Origin: Mesodorylaimus sp. YZB2_4
Taxonomy: Eukaryota; Nematoda; Enoplea; Dorylaimida; Dorylaimidae
DNA length: 64,000 nt
Direction: 5' to 3'
NCBI GenBank assembly: GCA_030248295.1
Contig: JASANH010000209.1
Span: forward strand, 806,001-870,000
In this document: positions 11,301 to 22,135 of the stretch, piece after piece
Numbering within the stretch: the first letter of the stretch is position 1
How the letters are laid out: each line of letters opens with the position of its first letter
Translations under genes and position numbers: made by a program
Notes under the pieces: generated by a model
The model's input: only the letters and a program-made list of their open reading frames with translations
Told to the model about the DNA's origin: nothing
Databases searched by the model: none

Positions 11301-12462
11301 CTTCTGAAAAACAAATTTTTCGAAATTTTTAAAAATCCACAATAAATTTCGTTTTTTAAACTACACTAAATAAATTAAATGTTTTCAAATTTAAAATCAT
11401 TTTGAACAATGTGTTAAGAAATTTAGAATTAACTGAATTTTAGCCGGGTTCATGCGAAAAGCGGCCGCTTTTCAAACTAGATAATTTTCAAAATTTTAAA
11501 GCCTCAAACCGCAATTTTTCATAGTTTTCCTTAATTTTAGCTAAAAAAATTCCCAGTGTCCCAAACTTGAATGCGGCTTTAAAAAACATTTTTAAAAACT
11601 GAATAAAATCATTTTAAAATCCGTTATATTTAAAATATACTCGCCATAAAATTAAAATTTATCGAAATAACCTGTTTTACGGTCGCGTAACTTTTTTTAA
11701 AGAAACAATACAGTAGAAATCTTGCATTTTTGTAACTTACACTCATTTTTCACCCAAAAAATACAAAAAAAATAGACTCCACTATTTGCTAGCCGTCTAG
11801 CAGATGTTTGAAATGCAAACTTTAAAATGGGCGTCCAGCAGTTCGACTTGGCAACTAGTGCAGGATGGAGAACGAAAAAATGAAAGATTACTAAGAAAAC
11901 TTGGTTAAAAAACGAAAAAACTTCGTCGACGATAAGAATTGCGTAATAAAACTTTAACGCAATTTTGTCAAAAAAGCTTACGAAAAAAAGCGCGCGATTT
12001 CATCTTGTTGCATAATTGTAAAAAATTTACTTTTCCCATCCATCGAACGAAATGATCTTCTGAAGCCATGCTACCGGACATATTTCGATGACGTCTAGCG
12101 ATCGAAATGGAACGTTGTCGAAGTGGTTCGTTTTGGGGCGGGGCGGATGTATCGGGGGCTGTAGATGATAGGAAATCGGTCGGCGAATGACGTCCGCTCG
12201 AACAACTCGATTCGCTGGCCGACGACATAATATCGTAATGAACACGTTTAGTAGATGAGCAAGAATCGACCGAGACGGCAGTCGAATAAACTATGGGCGA
12301 TGCAGATGATAAAAACGGGCTCGGCACCGATCGGATCGGATTGTTTTGACTGGATTCGATTTCGCTATCATTTTCCATATTCAATTCATGTTCGCCATCG
12401 CCGCCGCCGCCGCCGCCACACTCGACGGTTTCCCTTTTCGAATTGACGCATCTGCTAGACAT
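5328..12462 (-). CDS. UCKL1: Uridine-cytidine kinase-like protein (UCK + UPRT domains)
   Basis: This is a cytosolic pyrimidine-salvage family protein that phosphorylates uridine/cytidine; a UPRT-type domain is fused at the C terminus. Four phase-0 exons: 12462-12031, 10677-10372, 8288-7794, 6062-5328, giving 655 residues. Residues 1-144 are a Ser-rich, poorly conserved N-terminal tail with a Gly run. The P-loop GGSASGKT lies at about 172-179. Exon 3 holds the second half of the kinase ([31 protein letters not shown]). Exon 4 is the UPRT domain, with ILRAGETME and the PRPP-loop-like [13 protein letters not shown]; it ends in an acidic Ser-rich tail. The protein is longer than the roughly 550 residues usual for vertebrate UCKL1 because of the N and C tails. 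Introns are 1.35, 2.1 and 1.7 kb and hold several repeats. All junctions have GT-AG and keep frame, so the model is firm. Confidence 0.95.
6524..7302. repeat. Cluster of 17-bp inverted motifs in UCKL1 intron 3
   Basis: The motif GTAAAATATGGTTTCAG, or its complement CTGAAACCATATTTTAC, occurs at 6524-6540 (minus), 6638-6654 (plus), 6974-6990 (minus, one mismatch), 7096-7110 (minus, truncated), 7131-7147 (plus) and 7286-7302 (plus, two changes). Neighbouring copies are mostly in opposite orientation. The pair at 7096-7147 forms a hairpin with a loop of about 20 nt. Confidence 0.85.
8409..8756. repeat. Foldback element with ~98-bp inverted arms
   Basis: The left arm at about 8409-8506 and the right arm at about 8659-8756 are reverse complements at nearly every position, through ATGGATGGCGATTGACCTGT and its complement. 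They flank an AT-rich spacer of about 152 bp. The element lies in UCKL1 intron 2, just upstream of exon 3. No transposase is seen, so a non-autonomous foldback or MITE-like element is the likely interpretation. Confidence 0.85.
8757..10370. other. UCKL1 intron 2 remainder, nothing recognised
   Basis: This is the remainder of UCKL1 intron 2 between the foldback element and exon 2. It is moderately AT-rich. The open frames present lack family features and overlap one another on both strands. I see no gene or clear repeat here. Confidence 0.5.
10720..11010 (+). repeat. Three consecutive tRNA-like units
   Basis: Three successive units of about 90 bp each carry an A-box-like segment (for example GGTGCAACTG or GGTGCAATTG) and a B-box GGTTCGAATCC or AGTTCGAATCC, and each ends in a T-rich run (ACTTTTTT, ACTTTTAAA, ACTTTTTAAT). 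B-boxes are at about 10,779, 10,863 and 10,974. The anticodon arms are degenerate, so these are more likely tRNA-derived repeats or pseudogenes than working tRNAs. They lie in UCKL1 intron 1. Confidence 0.6.
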
Positions 12463-13620
12463 GGCCCACGCGTTGCGTCTAGATAAAAAAAAGAACCAAC
12501 ATCAGTCAAGGTGCAAGAAGGGAGGCTAGTTTTTACTGCCTACTAAACCGTTGCCTACTGCCACAACTAGGTTGCATACGTTGCCAACTCCGCCCGTAAA
12601 TGTTTCGTAAAACAAGCAATCCCGACGATGAGGCGACCACCCCGACTCGAGCGGCCCCCTTTCGATATCAAACTAATAAGATAACGCAACAAGATTAGAC
12701 TAAACACGCAACCGAAAATGTTGACCTCGAAAAAAATGGCTCAGGGCTCGAAAAATTCGAAAAAAGCCACACTCGAAGAAGATAAGACGCTAAATAAAAA
12801 TGATTGACGTATTTGGAATTTAACTACATAAAATTGTCGATAAAGAATGAGTTACTTTGCCTATGACGCAAAACCATTGTTTGTCGCCTTGACTTCCGGT
12901 CCCGACGACCGTTGGACATTGGACCACCCGTCTGCCACATCACCTGCCGCGCGATTACAGTAATATGGCGGGAAATTTAAAAATTCGAATTCGATGTTCA
13001 AAACCTGAAGAAATTTTGATTTTAAATAAGAAATCTAATCAATAATATACGAAAATCATTTATTGCGCTTGATTACTCACGCACTTTTCTGGAACGAAAC
13101 ATAGCAACACGTAATTTTTGAATTTCCCTCGTTTTATCACCATTTATATCATTTTTGTCAGATGTCTGCTAGAACCGCAAAAATTAGAGCAAGAGCGATT
13201 AATTTAAACATTAGGAATTCTATGTTTTCCAAACTAATGAAATGGTGATTTTTAATAAAAAATCTAATCAATAATATACGAAAATCATTTTTTGCGCTTG
13301 ATTACTCTCGCACTTTTTTGAAACGAAACATAGCAACACGTAATTTTTGAGTTTCCTCCGTTTTTAAACCACTTACATCGTTTCTGTTAAATGTCTGCTA
13401 AAAGCGCCAAAATCGGAGCGGTAGAGTGGAGGAATTTTGAAATTCGGTTGGTTCGCTAATTTGATCGTATTGATATAATTTTTGACAGTCCTTAAATCGT
13501 GATTTATTCTCGACTGAAAATCGTGTTATCGTTGGCCTACACACTGCAGGGTTTGCAAAGGTGTGTAAAATTTTCGCCGAACTCGAACTTTTCTTTCAAA
13601 TTTCGCCCTCTTCAATAAAC
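12463..13620. other. Divergent intergenic region with direct duplication
   Basis: This region separates the divergent UCKL1 (minus) and TMTC (plus) start codons and presumably holds both promoters. It contains a direct duplication, about 13,016-13,190 and 13,248-13,425. Both copies share AATCTAATCAATAATATACG, GCGCTTGATTACTC, ACATAGCAACACGTAATTTT and ATGTCTGCTA. No TATA box is evident. Confidence 0.7.
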
Positions 13621-16137
13621 ATGCAAAATCTTGGACATTGTTGTTTCTATAAATCTGTATCAACGTGGTTGTTTCTATCGTTCCTTTGTCTAATATCTTA
13701 TTGGAACTGTCTTCGATGCGGATTTGTTTTCGACGATTTTTCTGCCATCGTTCAAAATCCTGATTTACGGCCGAATCAAACGTCTATTTTTGACGTATTT
13801 TTGCACGATTTTTGGGGAACTCCGTTAGATCGAGAAGATAGCCATAAATCGTATCGACCATTGACTGTATTAACTTATCGATGGCAATATTTATTGCACG
13901 ATTTTGAACCTGTTTTTTTTCATTTAATTAATTTAATTTTTCATATTTTCGTCACAATTGCTTATTATCGGCTTATTGAATTAATTCTTTCAAAAAATAC
14001 CCGCATATCACATTTTTCACCTTCGAAAATTGCATCGACAGCTTCTACGATCTTCGCCGTTCATCCGATTCATACGGAAGCTGTAACTGGACTCGTCGGA
14101 CGAGCCGATATATTATCGTGCTTCTTTTTCATTCTAGCATTTTTTATTCATATTCGATTTTCTGATCGATTATTCAATTTTATTTTTGTAATTTTTTTCG
14201 TATTTTTAGCTACATTTTCCAAAGAACAAGGAATCACCGTTTTAGCGGCTTGTTTTATTTGGAATCTCATTTTTCCCCAAAAAATTGAAAAGAAAACGCT
14301 TTTTTGTGTGATTTCTCATCGTTTGAGAAGTTTTACATTTTGGAAAAGCGTTTTTTCATTGATGATTGGAGGGACTGGCATCGTGGCTCTGCGTGTGTTC
14401 ATGTTGAAGGGATCGTTGCCTACGTTCGCTATTTCCGATAATCCGGCTTCGAATTCAGTATTTCCCGTTCGACAATTGACTTACGCCCATATTTGGTCAA
14501 TAAACGCGTGGTTACTCGTTTTTCCGAGTCAATTATGCGCCGATTGGAGTATGGGCACTGTCGAATTAGTAACGATCAATGATTCGAGGAATATTTTTAC
14601 GAGTTTTTTCATTTTCGTGTGTTTATCGATCGTAATCGATTGTTTGAGATCAAATTCGGATAAGCGATTAATATTTTTCGCTTTTATATCTCTGATGATA
14701 ATTCCATTTATTCCCGCTTCAAATATTTTGTTTCCTGTTGGATTCGTGATCGCCGAACGAGTGCTTTACATTCCATCCATGGGTTATTGTCTGTTGATCA
14801 CTTTAGGATATTATCGATTATTGGTATTTATCGATCGATCGATATTGATCAAAGTGACGAAATTAATGTTTTGGTTAATAATTATGATTTATTGTTTGAA
14901 ATGTAATTGGAGAAACGAGGATTGGATCGATGATTATTCACTTTTTACATCGGCATTAAGAATGAGCGAGAAAAATGCGAAATCGTTGAATAATGTTGGA
15001 CACGCGTTGGAGAAAATGAATCGACCGGAAGTTGCGCTAGTTTATTACGAACAAGCAACGAAAGTTGAAGAAAAGGATGCGGGATCGTGGATGAATGTGG
15101 GTCGTGTACGAGCCATGCTGGGGCGAAGTGCGGAGGCGGAATGGGCCTTGAAAAAGGCAGTGGACTTGTTGCCTGCCGTTGGTGGATCGGACGATCCTCG
15201 AGTGGCACCCAATCATCTCAATGTCTTTATTACTTTAGGAAATTTATATAAAAATCAATCGAGAATGAAAGAAGCTGAAATTTTATATCGGCGAACAATT
15301 CGTATGAGAATCGATTTCGTGCCAGCTTATATGAATTTGGGTGATTTATTAATGATAACGAACAGAGTAGAAGAAGCGGTGAATTATTTTCGATTGGCGT
15401 TGGAATTTGAGAAGAAAAATGCAGATTTATGGTATAATATGGCCATTGGTTTGATGAAATTGAATCGATCGATTGATGCATTGGAAAATTTTGATCGGGC
15501 TTTGGATTTGGAGAATGATCATTTTTATGCTTTGGTCAATTCGGCTTTGCTAATGGCGGAAATGAAGGACAAGGCGAAATGTGTGGAACGATTGGAAAAA
15601 GCTGTCTCGATTCGACCGAATCACGTGGAATCGGCTCAATTATTGGTTCATATTGGAAATATACAATATGAAGAAAAGAAATTTAGGGAAGCGGAGAAAA
15701 ATTTCGAGCGGGCGTTAGAATTGGATAATAAGAGTAGAATAGCCGCCTTGAATTTGGCAATTGTTCGAGGAGATCTTGGCAAAATATCCAGCGCTATATC
15801 GATTTTGGAAAAAACATTATTGATTTTTCCTGATTTCACCAAAGCCTGGCTAATTTTGTGTGGATTTTATTCCGAGATGACGCGTGGGAATGTCGAGGCC
15901 AGCAGGGTGTGGTTCGGGCGTGCCAAAGGGTGTTTTGAGAAGGTGTTGGGCTTGGAGAAGGAAAATGCGCAGGCCAGGCATAATTTGTGCATTAGTTTAA
16001 TAAATTTGGGTGAAAAAGGGATGGCCAGTCAGTGCATTGAGGAAGCTAGAAAATTAGCTGGGAATGGGGGCCAATACGGTTTGGAATATGTCAAGATTTT
16101 GGATGAAAAGTTTCGTAAAACATTTTCTGCCGTCTAA
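13621..16137 (+). CDS. TMTC-family O-mannosyltransferase (TM + TPR), intronless
   Basis: TMTC proteins are ER-membrane enzymes that add O-linked mannose to cadherin-type domains. The frame is a single exon of 838 residues from the first ATG; the frame also reads upstream, but only with a GTG. Residues about 10-30 are the first membrane helix, followed by the FVFDD acidic pair (about 36-39). Family motifs include SYRPLTVLTYR, HPIHTEAVTGLVGRADILS, FSKEQGITVL and ASNILFPVGFVIAERVLYIPS. About nine further hydrophobic segments reach residue ~440. From about 460 the protein is tandem TPR units (for example NNVGHALEKMNRPEVALVYY and YMNLGDLLMITNRVEEAVNY) to the C terminus. Length fits the family (about 740-980). 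The absence of introns, next to intron-rich neighbours, could mean retroposition or intron loss. Which of TMTC1-4 it matches I cannot say. Confidence 0.93.
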   Translation: MQNLGHCCFYKSVSTWLFLSFLCLISYWNCLRCGFVFDDFSAIVQNPDLRPNQTSIFDVFLHDFWGTPLDREDSHKSYRPLTVLTYRWQYLLHDFEPVFFHLINLIFHIFVTIAYYRLIELILSKNTRISHFSPSKIASTASTIFAVHPIHTEAVTGLVGRADILSCFFFILAFFIHIRFSDRLFNFIFVIFFVFLATFSKEQGITVLAACFIWNLIFPQKIEKKTLFCVISHRLRSFTFWKSVFSLMIGGTGIVALRVFMLKGSLPTFAISDNPASNSVFPVRQLTYAHIWSINAWLLVFPSQLCADWSMGTVELVTINDSRNIFTSFFIFVCLSIVIDCLRSNSDKRLIFFAFISLMIIPFIPASNILFPVGFVIAERVLYIPSMGYCLLITLGYYRLLVFIDRSILIKVTKLMFWLIIMIYCLKCNWRNEDWIDDYSLFTSALRMSEKNAKSLNNVGHALEKMNRPEVALVYYEQATKVEEKDAGSWMNVGRVRAMLGRSAEAEWALKKAVDLLPAVGGSDDPRVAPNHLNVFITLGNLYKNQSRMKEAEILYRRTIRMRIDFVPAYMNLGDLLMITNRVEEAVNYFRLALEFEKKNADLWYNMAIGLMKLNRSIDALENFDRALDLENDHFYALVNSALLMAEMKDKAKCVERLEKAVSIRPNHVESAQLLVHIGNIQYEEKKFREAEKNFERALELDNKSRIAALNLAIVRGDLGKISSAISILEKTLLIFPDFTKAWLILCGFYSEMTRGNVEASRVWFGRAKGCFEKVLGLEKENAQARHNLCISLINLGEKGMASQCIEEARKLAGNGGQYGLEYVKILDEKFRKTFSAV

Positions 16138-17105
16138 CTGCTAGTTTTTGTGAAAAATCAAAGATCAAAATCGATAGTTTTTGTGAAAAATCAATAGTTT
16201 TTGTAAAAAATCAATAGTTTTTTGAAAAATCAATAGTTTTTTGAAAAATTGATAGTTTTTGAGAAAAATCGATAGTTTTGTGAAAAATCGATATCTTTTG
16301 TGAAAAATCAATGGTTCTTGTGGAAAATCGATAGTTTTGTGAAAAATCAATAGTTTTTGTGAAAAATTAATGGTTTTTATGGGAAATCGATAGTTTTGTG
16401 AAAAATCAATAGTTTTTGTGAAAAATCAATAGTTTTTGTGAAAAATATACTTTAAATTGATAGTTTTTGTGAAAAATTAATGGTTTTTGTGAAAAATCAA
16501 TGGTTTTTGTGGACAATCGATAGTTTTGTGAAAAATCGATTTTGTTTTTGTGAAAAATCAATAGTTTTTGTGAAAAATCGATAGTTTTGTGAAAAATCAA
16601 TAGTTTTGTGAAAAATTAATGGTTTTTATGGGAAATCGATAGTTTTGTGAAAAATCAATAGTTTTTGTGAAAAATTAATGGTTTTTATGGGAAATCGATA
16701 GTTTTGTGAAAAATCAATAGTTTTTGTGAAAAATCAATAGTTTTTGTGAAAAATCGATAGTTTTGTGAAAAATCAATAGTTTTTGTGAAAAACCAATAGT
16801 TTTTGTGAAAAATCAATAGTTTTTGTGAAAAATCAATAGTTTTTGTGAAAAATCAATGGTTTTTGTGGAAAATCGATAGTTTTGTGAAAAATCGATGTCT
16901 TTTGTGAAAAATCAATGGTTTTTGTGGAAAATCGATAGTTTTGTGAAAAATCAATAGTTTTTGTGAAAAATCAATAGTTTTTGTGAAAAATCAATAGTTT
17001 TTGTGAAAAATCAATAGTTTTTGTGAAAAATCAATAGTTTTTGAGAAAAATCAATAGTTTTTATGAAAAATCGATATCTTTTGTGAAAAATCAATGGTTT
17101 TTGTG
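16138..17105. repeat. ~20-bp satellite array
   Basis: About 45 tandem units resemble TAGTTTTTGTGAAAAATCAA, with variants (TCGATAG, TTAATGG, TCGATATCT) arranged in a partly regular higher-order pattern. The array starts directly after the TMTC stop codon, so the TMTC 3' UTR must run into it or end very early. Open frames read from it on either strand are artefacts of the repeat. Confidence 0.95.
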
Positions 17106-18444
17106 CATTTGTTTTGTGATGCTAATTTTCTCCGTGCATGAACCATTCTGCGAATATTGCGAACCACCGATGCTGGAAATTTTCCCGCCGTTTTCAAGAT
17201 TTGAATTCTTTGTGAAAATGTGCGTTTGATTTAACTTCCTCGATTGGCTCTGCGAAACCTGAGCATGGACGCTGCGCTGTACTTCAGGCAGGAGGTGGCT
17301 GGCTGAAGTCCCTTGGACGAAACCCCGACTGGAGGTAGGCAAGTGTAGCGACTATACCTGGCTGAAACATCGACCCGACGGGTTGATGTGTCAGCAAGGG
17401 GAGATCGATTATTCTCCCACTCGCCATGGCCTACCAGGCCAGTTCTTGATGTGAATGCTGACCTGCTGCGTTTCATTGCAGAGTTGGGTAAAATATAGTT
17501 TCAGAGATGAAAAACTGAAGCCTTGAGTGGGATTCGAACCCGCTCGTACGGGGTTGGCCATGGGATACTGTGGCTGGCTGACACTTGTTGACACATGATG
17601 AGCTGTTACGCAGGGCATGCCTCCATGGCTGCGCCACTGGTCAGTGAGGTAGCGTCCCTGAGGGCGCCTGTGAAGAAGTGGGGTTCGGGGCGTGGGATGT
17701 GCTCGAGTCGAAAATTTTTGAAAGTTAGGTCAGAGTAGCTCTTTCTGGCGCTATTTCAAATCATTTTACGGTATTCTTGAGGTTTTTTGAGGTTCACACT
17801 TGATATAAGCAGCACTGACGGGACTTTTTGAATTGCCCCCATTTTTCCTCAGTTGTCAGTTGAAGAAATCAGCAGTGCCAATTTTCACTCGAAAATTCTC
17901 GCCAGGGGCTGCCTGTGCGCCACTGCTGATTGTGAGAACTGTGCTGGGCATGCTGGAACAGAAATTCAACGTCACGAGTTCGAATCCCACTCGAGCCTTA
18001 CGTTTTTCGAACTTCCTTGTGTGGCTCGCTGTTTTTCTGGATTTTTTAATTTTTGTGGACCGAAGCCCGTGTTGTCTACGCTGTAGCCAGCAAGCAGTCA
18101 AACCTTAGGAGCAGGGCTGTGCGGGGACACACGCAGCAATGTCTCCACTAGGAGCACCTGGACGATGGTGTGTGGGCTGTGAGCCCTGTCGGTGTTGGAC
18201 AGGAGGACCTCTGGGTACGAATGAGTCACCCACGGCCTGCGTGCAGGGTCAGCGAGGGTTTATGGTCTGCAAAACATCCTCCATCACCGGGGATCGAACC
18301 CGGGATGAGCCGCTCCCCGCTGCACCACCGCGGCCGCTGTTCTCGATGCAAGTAGTGCTGTGATGGAGTCAGGGCACAACATTTACTGGCCACAAATGCG
18401 AGGCAACAGTGCCTTTGTGTGTGGTGCTGGTGCTGATGGCCCCG
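17106..18444. repeat. Intergenic: hairpin element and tRNA-like fragments
   Basis: A hairpin element copy lies at about 17,340-17,425 (GGCTGAAACATCGACCCGAC, then GGGTTGATGTGTCAG, then GGGGAGATCGATTATTCTCC). The 17-bp motif occurs at 17,488-17,504. A minus-strand tRNA-like stretch is at about 17,520-17,640 (B-box seen as GGGATTCGAACCC). A plus-strand B-box is at about 17,975 (GAGTTCGAATCCC). Another minus-strand tRNA-like stretch lies at about 18,285-18,345 (GGGATCGAACCCGGG). I support no protein gene here. Confidence 0.6.
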
Positions 18445-21400
18445 CTAGTAGCGCGGGCGGCTGAGTGGGTGTCTCTTGTGCCTGTGCTCTGACTGCGTCC
18501 TCTTCCTGGCCAGTGCTGGGTTGCGGACGTTGGTGGTGCCACCGACGGCACCCCGCGAGTTGCGTCTGACCGTGTGCTGGTTGTGGCGATTGGCTCGTCC
18601 CCGATTCGTGTCCGTGGTCGATGTGCTGAGCTTGGTGGCCGTCGTCTCCGATGTCTTCCACGATCGGCTGTCGTCCGAGACTGGACTGCCGGGGTGGCTG
18701 TAGGACGAGTCGTCGGTGGTGTCCTTCTTCGGGGTCCCGTCTTCGTCGATGGTTGTGGTCCAGGGGGTGGGCGCCGCGGCACCCACGTTCTCGACTGTGT
18801 TTGGCGGGGGTTCGAACAAGGCCCCCAACGAGTGCTGACGACCCCCGGTGCCGTTGCTCAGGGCGTCGTCAGCAGAGACTGGCCGGGGCTTAGGATCGGG
18901 TGGCAAGTCGTCGGGGCGGGAGGAGTTGCTGTGGCCAGGCGTGTCAACGGGCTGCACGAGGTCGCCGTGTCGTCTCAACAGCCATTTTAATTTGGCCACT
19001 AAACTCAGCCCGTTGCTGACGTTGCTTTGAGGGGGTGGGTTGGCGGGTGGCATCTTGGTCTGGCCGAGGGTGGCCGCCAGTGTCGTGTTGTCCAGTGCTG
19101 GTTTCTGTTTGCTGTGACCCGGGGGATCGGGGGCCCCGAATTGGACGGTGGGTTTGACGAACATGGCGTTCTTGATACGGATCGGTTTGTCGGCTATGCC
19201 TCCATTGCCCTGGGCGGGGTGCTGGGCCAACATAGTCTTGATCATCTTCTCGGCACGACGGCGTTCGACCATGCGCCAGAACCCTTCCCACCCGTACACC
19301 AGCATCTGCACGATCGAGATGAGGGACATGCCCGTCCATAGGCCGATGGCTCCTAAATGCCTGTGGTCAGCACAAGGGGGCCTGCCTGGTCAGCACTTAC
19401 CTCCCAGATTCGAGATGAATGTGTCGCTGCAAGGAGTCAAGTCTAGTGCGGGTCGAGTGACCCCCCCCCCCCCACTTACAAGGTCATCAGCTGGGCGGCC
19501 TCGGTCTGCGTGTAGCGCATGTATCCGAAGTACACGTTGAGCACGTTGGTGCGTTTGGTCGAGTTGACGGCGTTGGTGTCGTGGCGCAGCTGGCTGAGCA
19601 TGAGGTACGGTTCTTCGATCCAGTAGGTGCACATGCGCAGACACCTCGTCCGCTTGCATTGTTGGATTTCTTCCTGAAATTGGGGACTTGGGTTGTGTGA
19701 GCAGCGCAGTCAGGTGGGAGACAGTATCCTCCGACTGGAGCGGGCGAGTCTCGCGACTACCCCTGCCCTGAAACATCAACAGGAGGGGTTGACGGGTCCC
19801 AACCGCCAGCAATGCTGGTCACTCGGGGTCCGTGCACTCACAGGGTCGGTGCCATTCTCGGTGTTCCATATCATAGGGAGGACGCAGTTCCTCATTTCCT
19901 CGATGGTGCACGTTCGATGGTGCTCGGCGTGTTTGGTCGAGTAGCCGTAGGGCATGCACTTGCACGTCTTGACTGTGTACTTGAGCACGCAGTCGTGTTT
20001 GCACAAGCCCGTACTGTAGCCGTCGTGGTAAGTCAATTTCGGTTCGACCACCCAGCACTCGGTCACGCTGAAGTCGAGGACGTAGCGCACGGGCGAGAGA
20101 CGTACCAGGGCCAACATGCCCGGTGGTAAGTGCAGCATGGAACTGAAGTCGAATGGCGACACGTAGTCGCCGAATTGCAAACGCAGACCCACCTGAAATG
20201 TGCTTGGCGGTTACAGTAAGACGAGCTTCGCAGGCACTCACTGATTTCCATTCTTCCAAGATGGCGATTTCAGTGACGTCCATTTGGGTGGTGACCGATA
20301 TGCCGGCCAAGCTGTCACGACCAGTCTGCCTGATGGGACCGGTGGCGTTGGAGGCCTGGAAAAGGTTCTGTGTGCCCGCCCTCACGCCCGCTCCTCCCGC
20401 CTTACTCGTATGGTGTAGCAGCCCCCCAGGTCGGTGTAGACGAAGATGTCGTGGGCGCAGCAGTCGAACGGTTCTTCAGCGAACTCGCACTCGATCAAGA
20501 AGTGTTCGCATTGGTAGGCCACTTCTTTCAGGAAGGCCACGGTGCTGTTGATGTCGGCCAGACCCATGCTGTCCCACAGGGCCTTCGACGGGTGCACGTA
20601 GTCGGGGGCCAGGGTGTGGTTGCCGGGCGGGGTCTGGTAGGCCATGATCATCATGTAACGGATGAAGTCGTTCTGCCGTTGGATGTCTGGCTCGCCAGCC
20701 TCGGTCAGCCGATTGCGAAGTTCGGTTTGGTTGAAGGCGCCCATGTTGCACACGGTCACGTTGGGTCTGAAAAGATGCTGTAGATCTCAACCACTCCCAG
20801 GACTGGTGGCCGAAGTGACAAGGGTTTCTCAGCAGGCCTTCCCAAGCTGTCTTATGGGGGTCATGGATGACCCATGGCCAGAGGGGCTGGGTTGTGCCAC
20901 TGGGCGCGGTAGATCTCAGCCACTCCCAATGAAATCCTTGGCTCGCCCTAGGACAGACTAGGGCTGACCAGAGGATGGTTCAAGCCACAGGACTTGCCTG
21001 CTCCGGTCGGAGTTTTTGTCCCGCTGGCTTCGGTTGGCCACCTCCCTCCAAAGCCTGCCAGGACTGGTGGCGTGTCAGCAGAAGTGACCAGGGTGTTTCG
21101 CAAGGCTCTTTTGGGGTCATGGACGACCCGTCGCCAGAGGGGCGCCCCGCAGCAGCTGTGTGAACCCACGACCAGAATGGTGACTGGCTACCCCATCCTA
21201 TGCTGGTGCTCGGGCTACCCTACTACCGACTGGGGCGAACAAGTGGGCGGTGGAGCGCGACTCTTCCGACGCCTGCAATTCAAAGAGCACTTACAATTCC
21301 AGAAACTTGACTTGAAATTCGGAGATCTTGGTGGCCGAAGGGTTGCTAGCGAAGAGCATGATGATGTTGTAGCAGTCGTGAATGACCGCTCCCAGGGCGC

Positions 21401-21593
21401 CGATCACAATGACGGACCAGAAGAGGCGAGCGTACCAGGAGGATGCCTCGTACAGGTCGGCCAGGCCGTGGTAGTCCACTTCCAGGGCGATCTTCTCGAT
21501 AGTTTCGGCCAGGACAGATGGCCCGCCTTGGTCCTCTTTGGGTTCGGCATTCGGGTCCTTCTTACGACGAATCAACTTTAGAATAGCCGCCAT
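18445..21593 (-). CDS. DEG/ENaC-family sodium channel subunit
   Basis: A two-TM, amiloride-sensitive type channel subunit of the plasma membrane. Exons: 21593-21295, 20766-20406, 20355-20242, 20192-19842, 19673-19480, 19426-19401 (only 26 nt) and 19352-18445; total 750 residues. The N-terminal gating motif HG is at about 42-43. TM1 is at about 54-75. A post-TM1 motif LPNVTVCN follows. The extracellular Cys-rich region includes CKHDCVLKYTVKTCKCMPYG. TM2 at about 448-472 carries the GxS-type filter as GMS (LWTGMSLISIV). The cytosolic tail of about 280 residues is unusually long, low in complexity and rich in Pro, Ser and Thr; most family tails are shorter. Whether it is gated by peptide, acid or mechanical force cannot be read. 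A K2P channel gene lies just upstream on the same strand. Confidence 0.93.
19725..19812 (+). repeat. Hairpin element fragment in DEG/ENaC intron 4
   Basis: The sequence CTCGCGACTACCCCTG then CCTGAAACATCAAC then GGGGTTGACGGGTCCCAACC matches the left half of the hairpin element family. The right block (GGGGAGAGTATCGATTA) is absent. It lies in the intron between exons 4 and 5. Confidence 0.6.
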
Positions 21594-22135
21594 TGTGGCC
21601 GCCGATCACGGCTCTGGCTGCTAGTAGACTGCCGAGTTGATGCCAAGTGCGGGCCGTGTCGACCGGGTTGCCAGGACAGTGCTCAGCCAGGCAGATATTC
21701 TGTACACGTCCACTGCTATATTGGGGATCAGGGAATACGCCGAGCACACGAGCCAAATACACGTCCTCTCCATTCACAGCTCCGACCTCGCCTGGCCGTC
21801 CAAGCGTGCTTTTCGCTGCGCCTCTCGAGACCGATTCCGGCCATCGCTCTGTCGGAGAAGAGCCTAGACCTCGACCTGTTTGCGAACAAGTATCGGTGCA
21901 GGCACGGTCTGAGTGATAAGAGCCCTTACCGTAACCCCTGGCAGTCGCATATAGGACACGCCTAGACACTAATCAGAGGTGATCGAGTGATAACAACTTC
22001 GGGAACGATGTTATCAGCATCAAAGACAAATTTTATATCCGCAAACCCGAGTGCTCTATAATGTACTGTAGCTCAAGCAGTAAACTGACTGGTGATAGCT
22101 TATCACTGTCACTGCCCCTTATCACAGTGCACTGG
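21594..22135. other. Intergenic: between DEG/ENaC start and K2P stop
   Basis: About 540 bp separate the K2P stop codon from the DEG/ENaC start codon. It should hold the DEG/ENaC promoter and the K2P 3' UTR. I see no gene or clear repeat in it. Confidence 0.5.

Noticed and set aside
13561..13620. Upstream extension of TMTC from a GTG at 13561
   Set aside because: The animal nuclear context makes an ATG start at 13621 far more likely. It is also followed at once by the expected first membrane helix.
16165..16600. Minus-strand open frames with FHKTIDFSQ-type repeats
   Set aside because: They are translations of the ~20-bp satellite and have no independent coding evidence.
18369..19030. Overlapping open frames on both strands opposite the DEG/ENaC C-terminal tail
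   Set aside because: They are shadows of the GC-rich last exon of the channel gene. The channel frame is continuous with conserved upstream exons, while the others show no family features.
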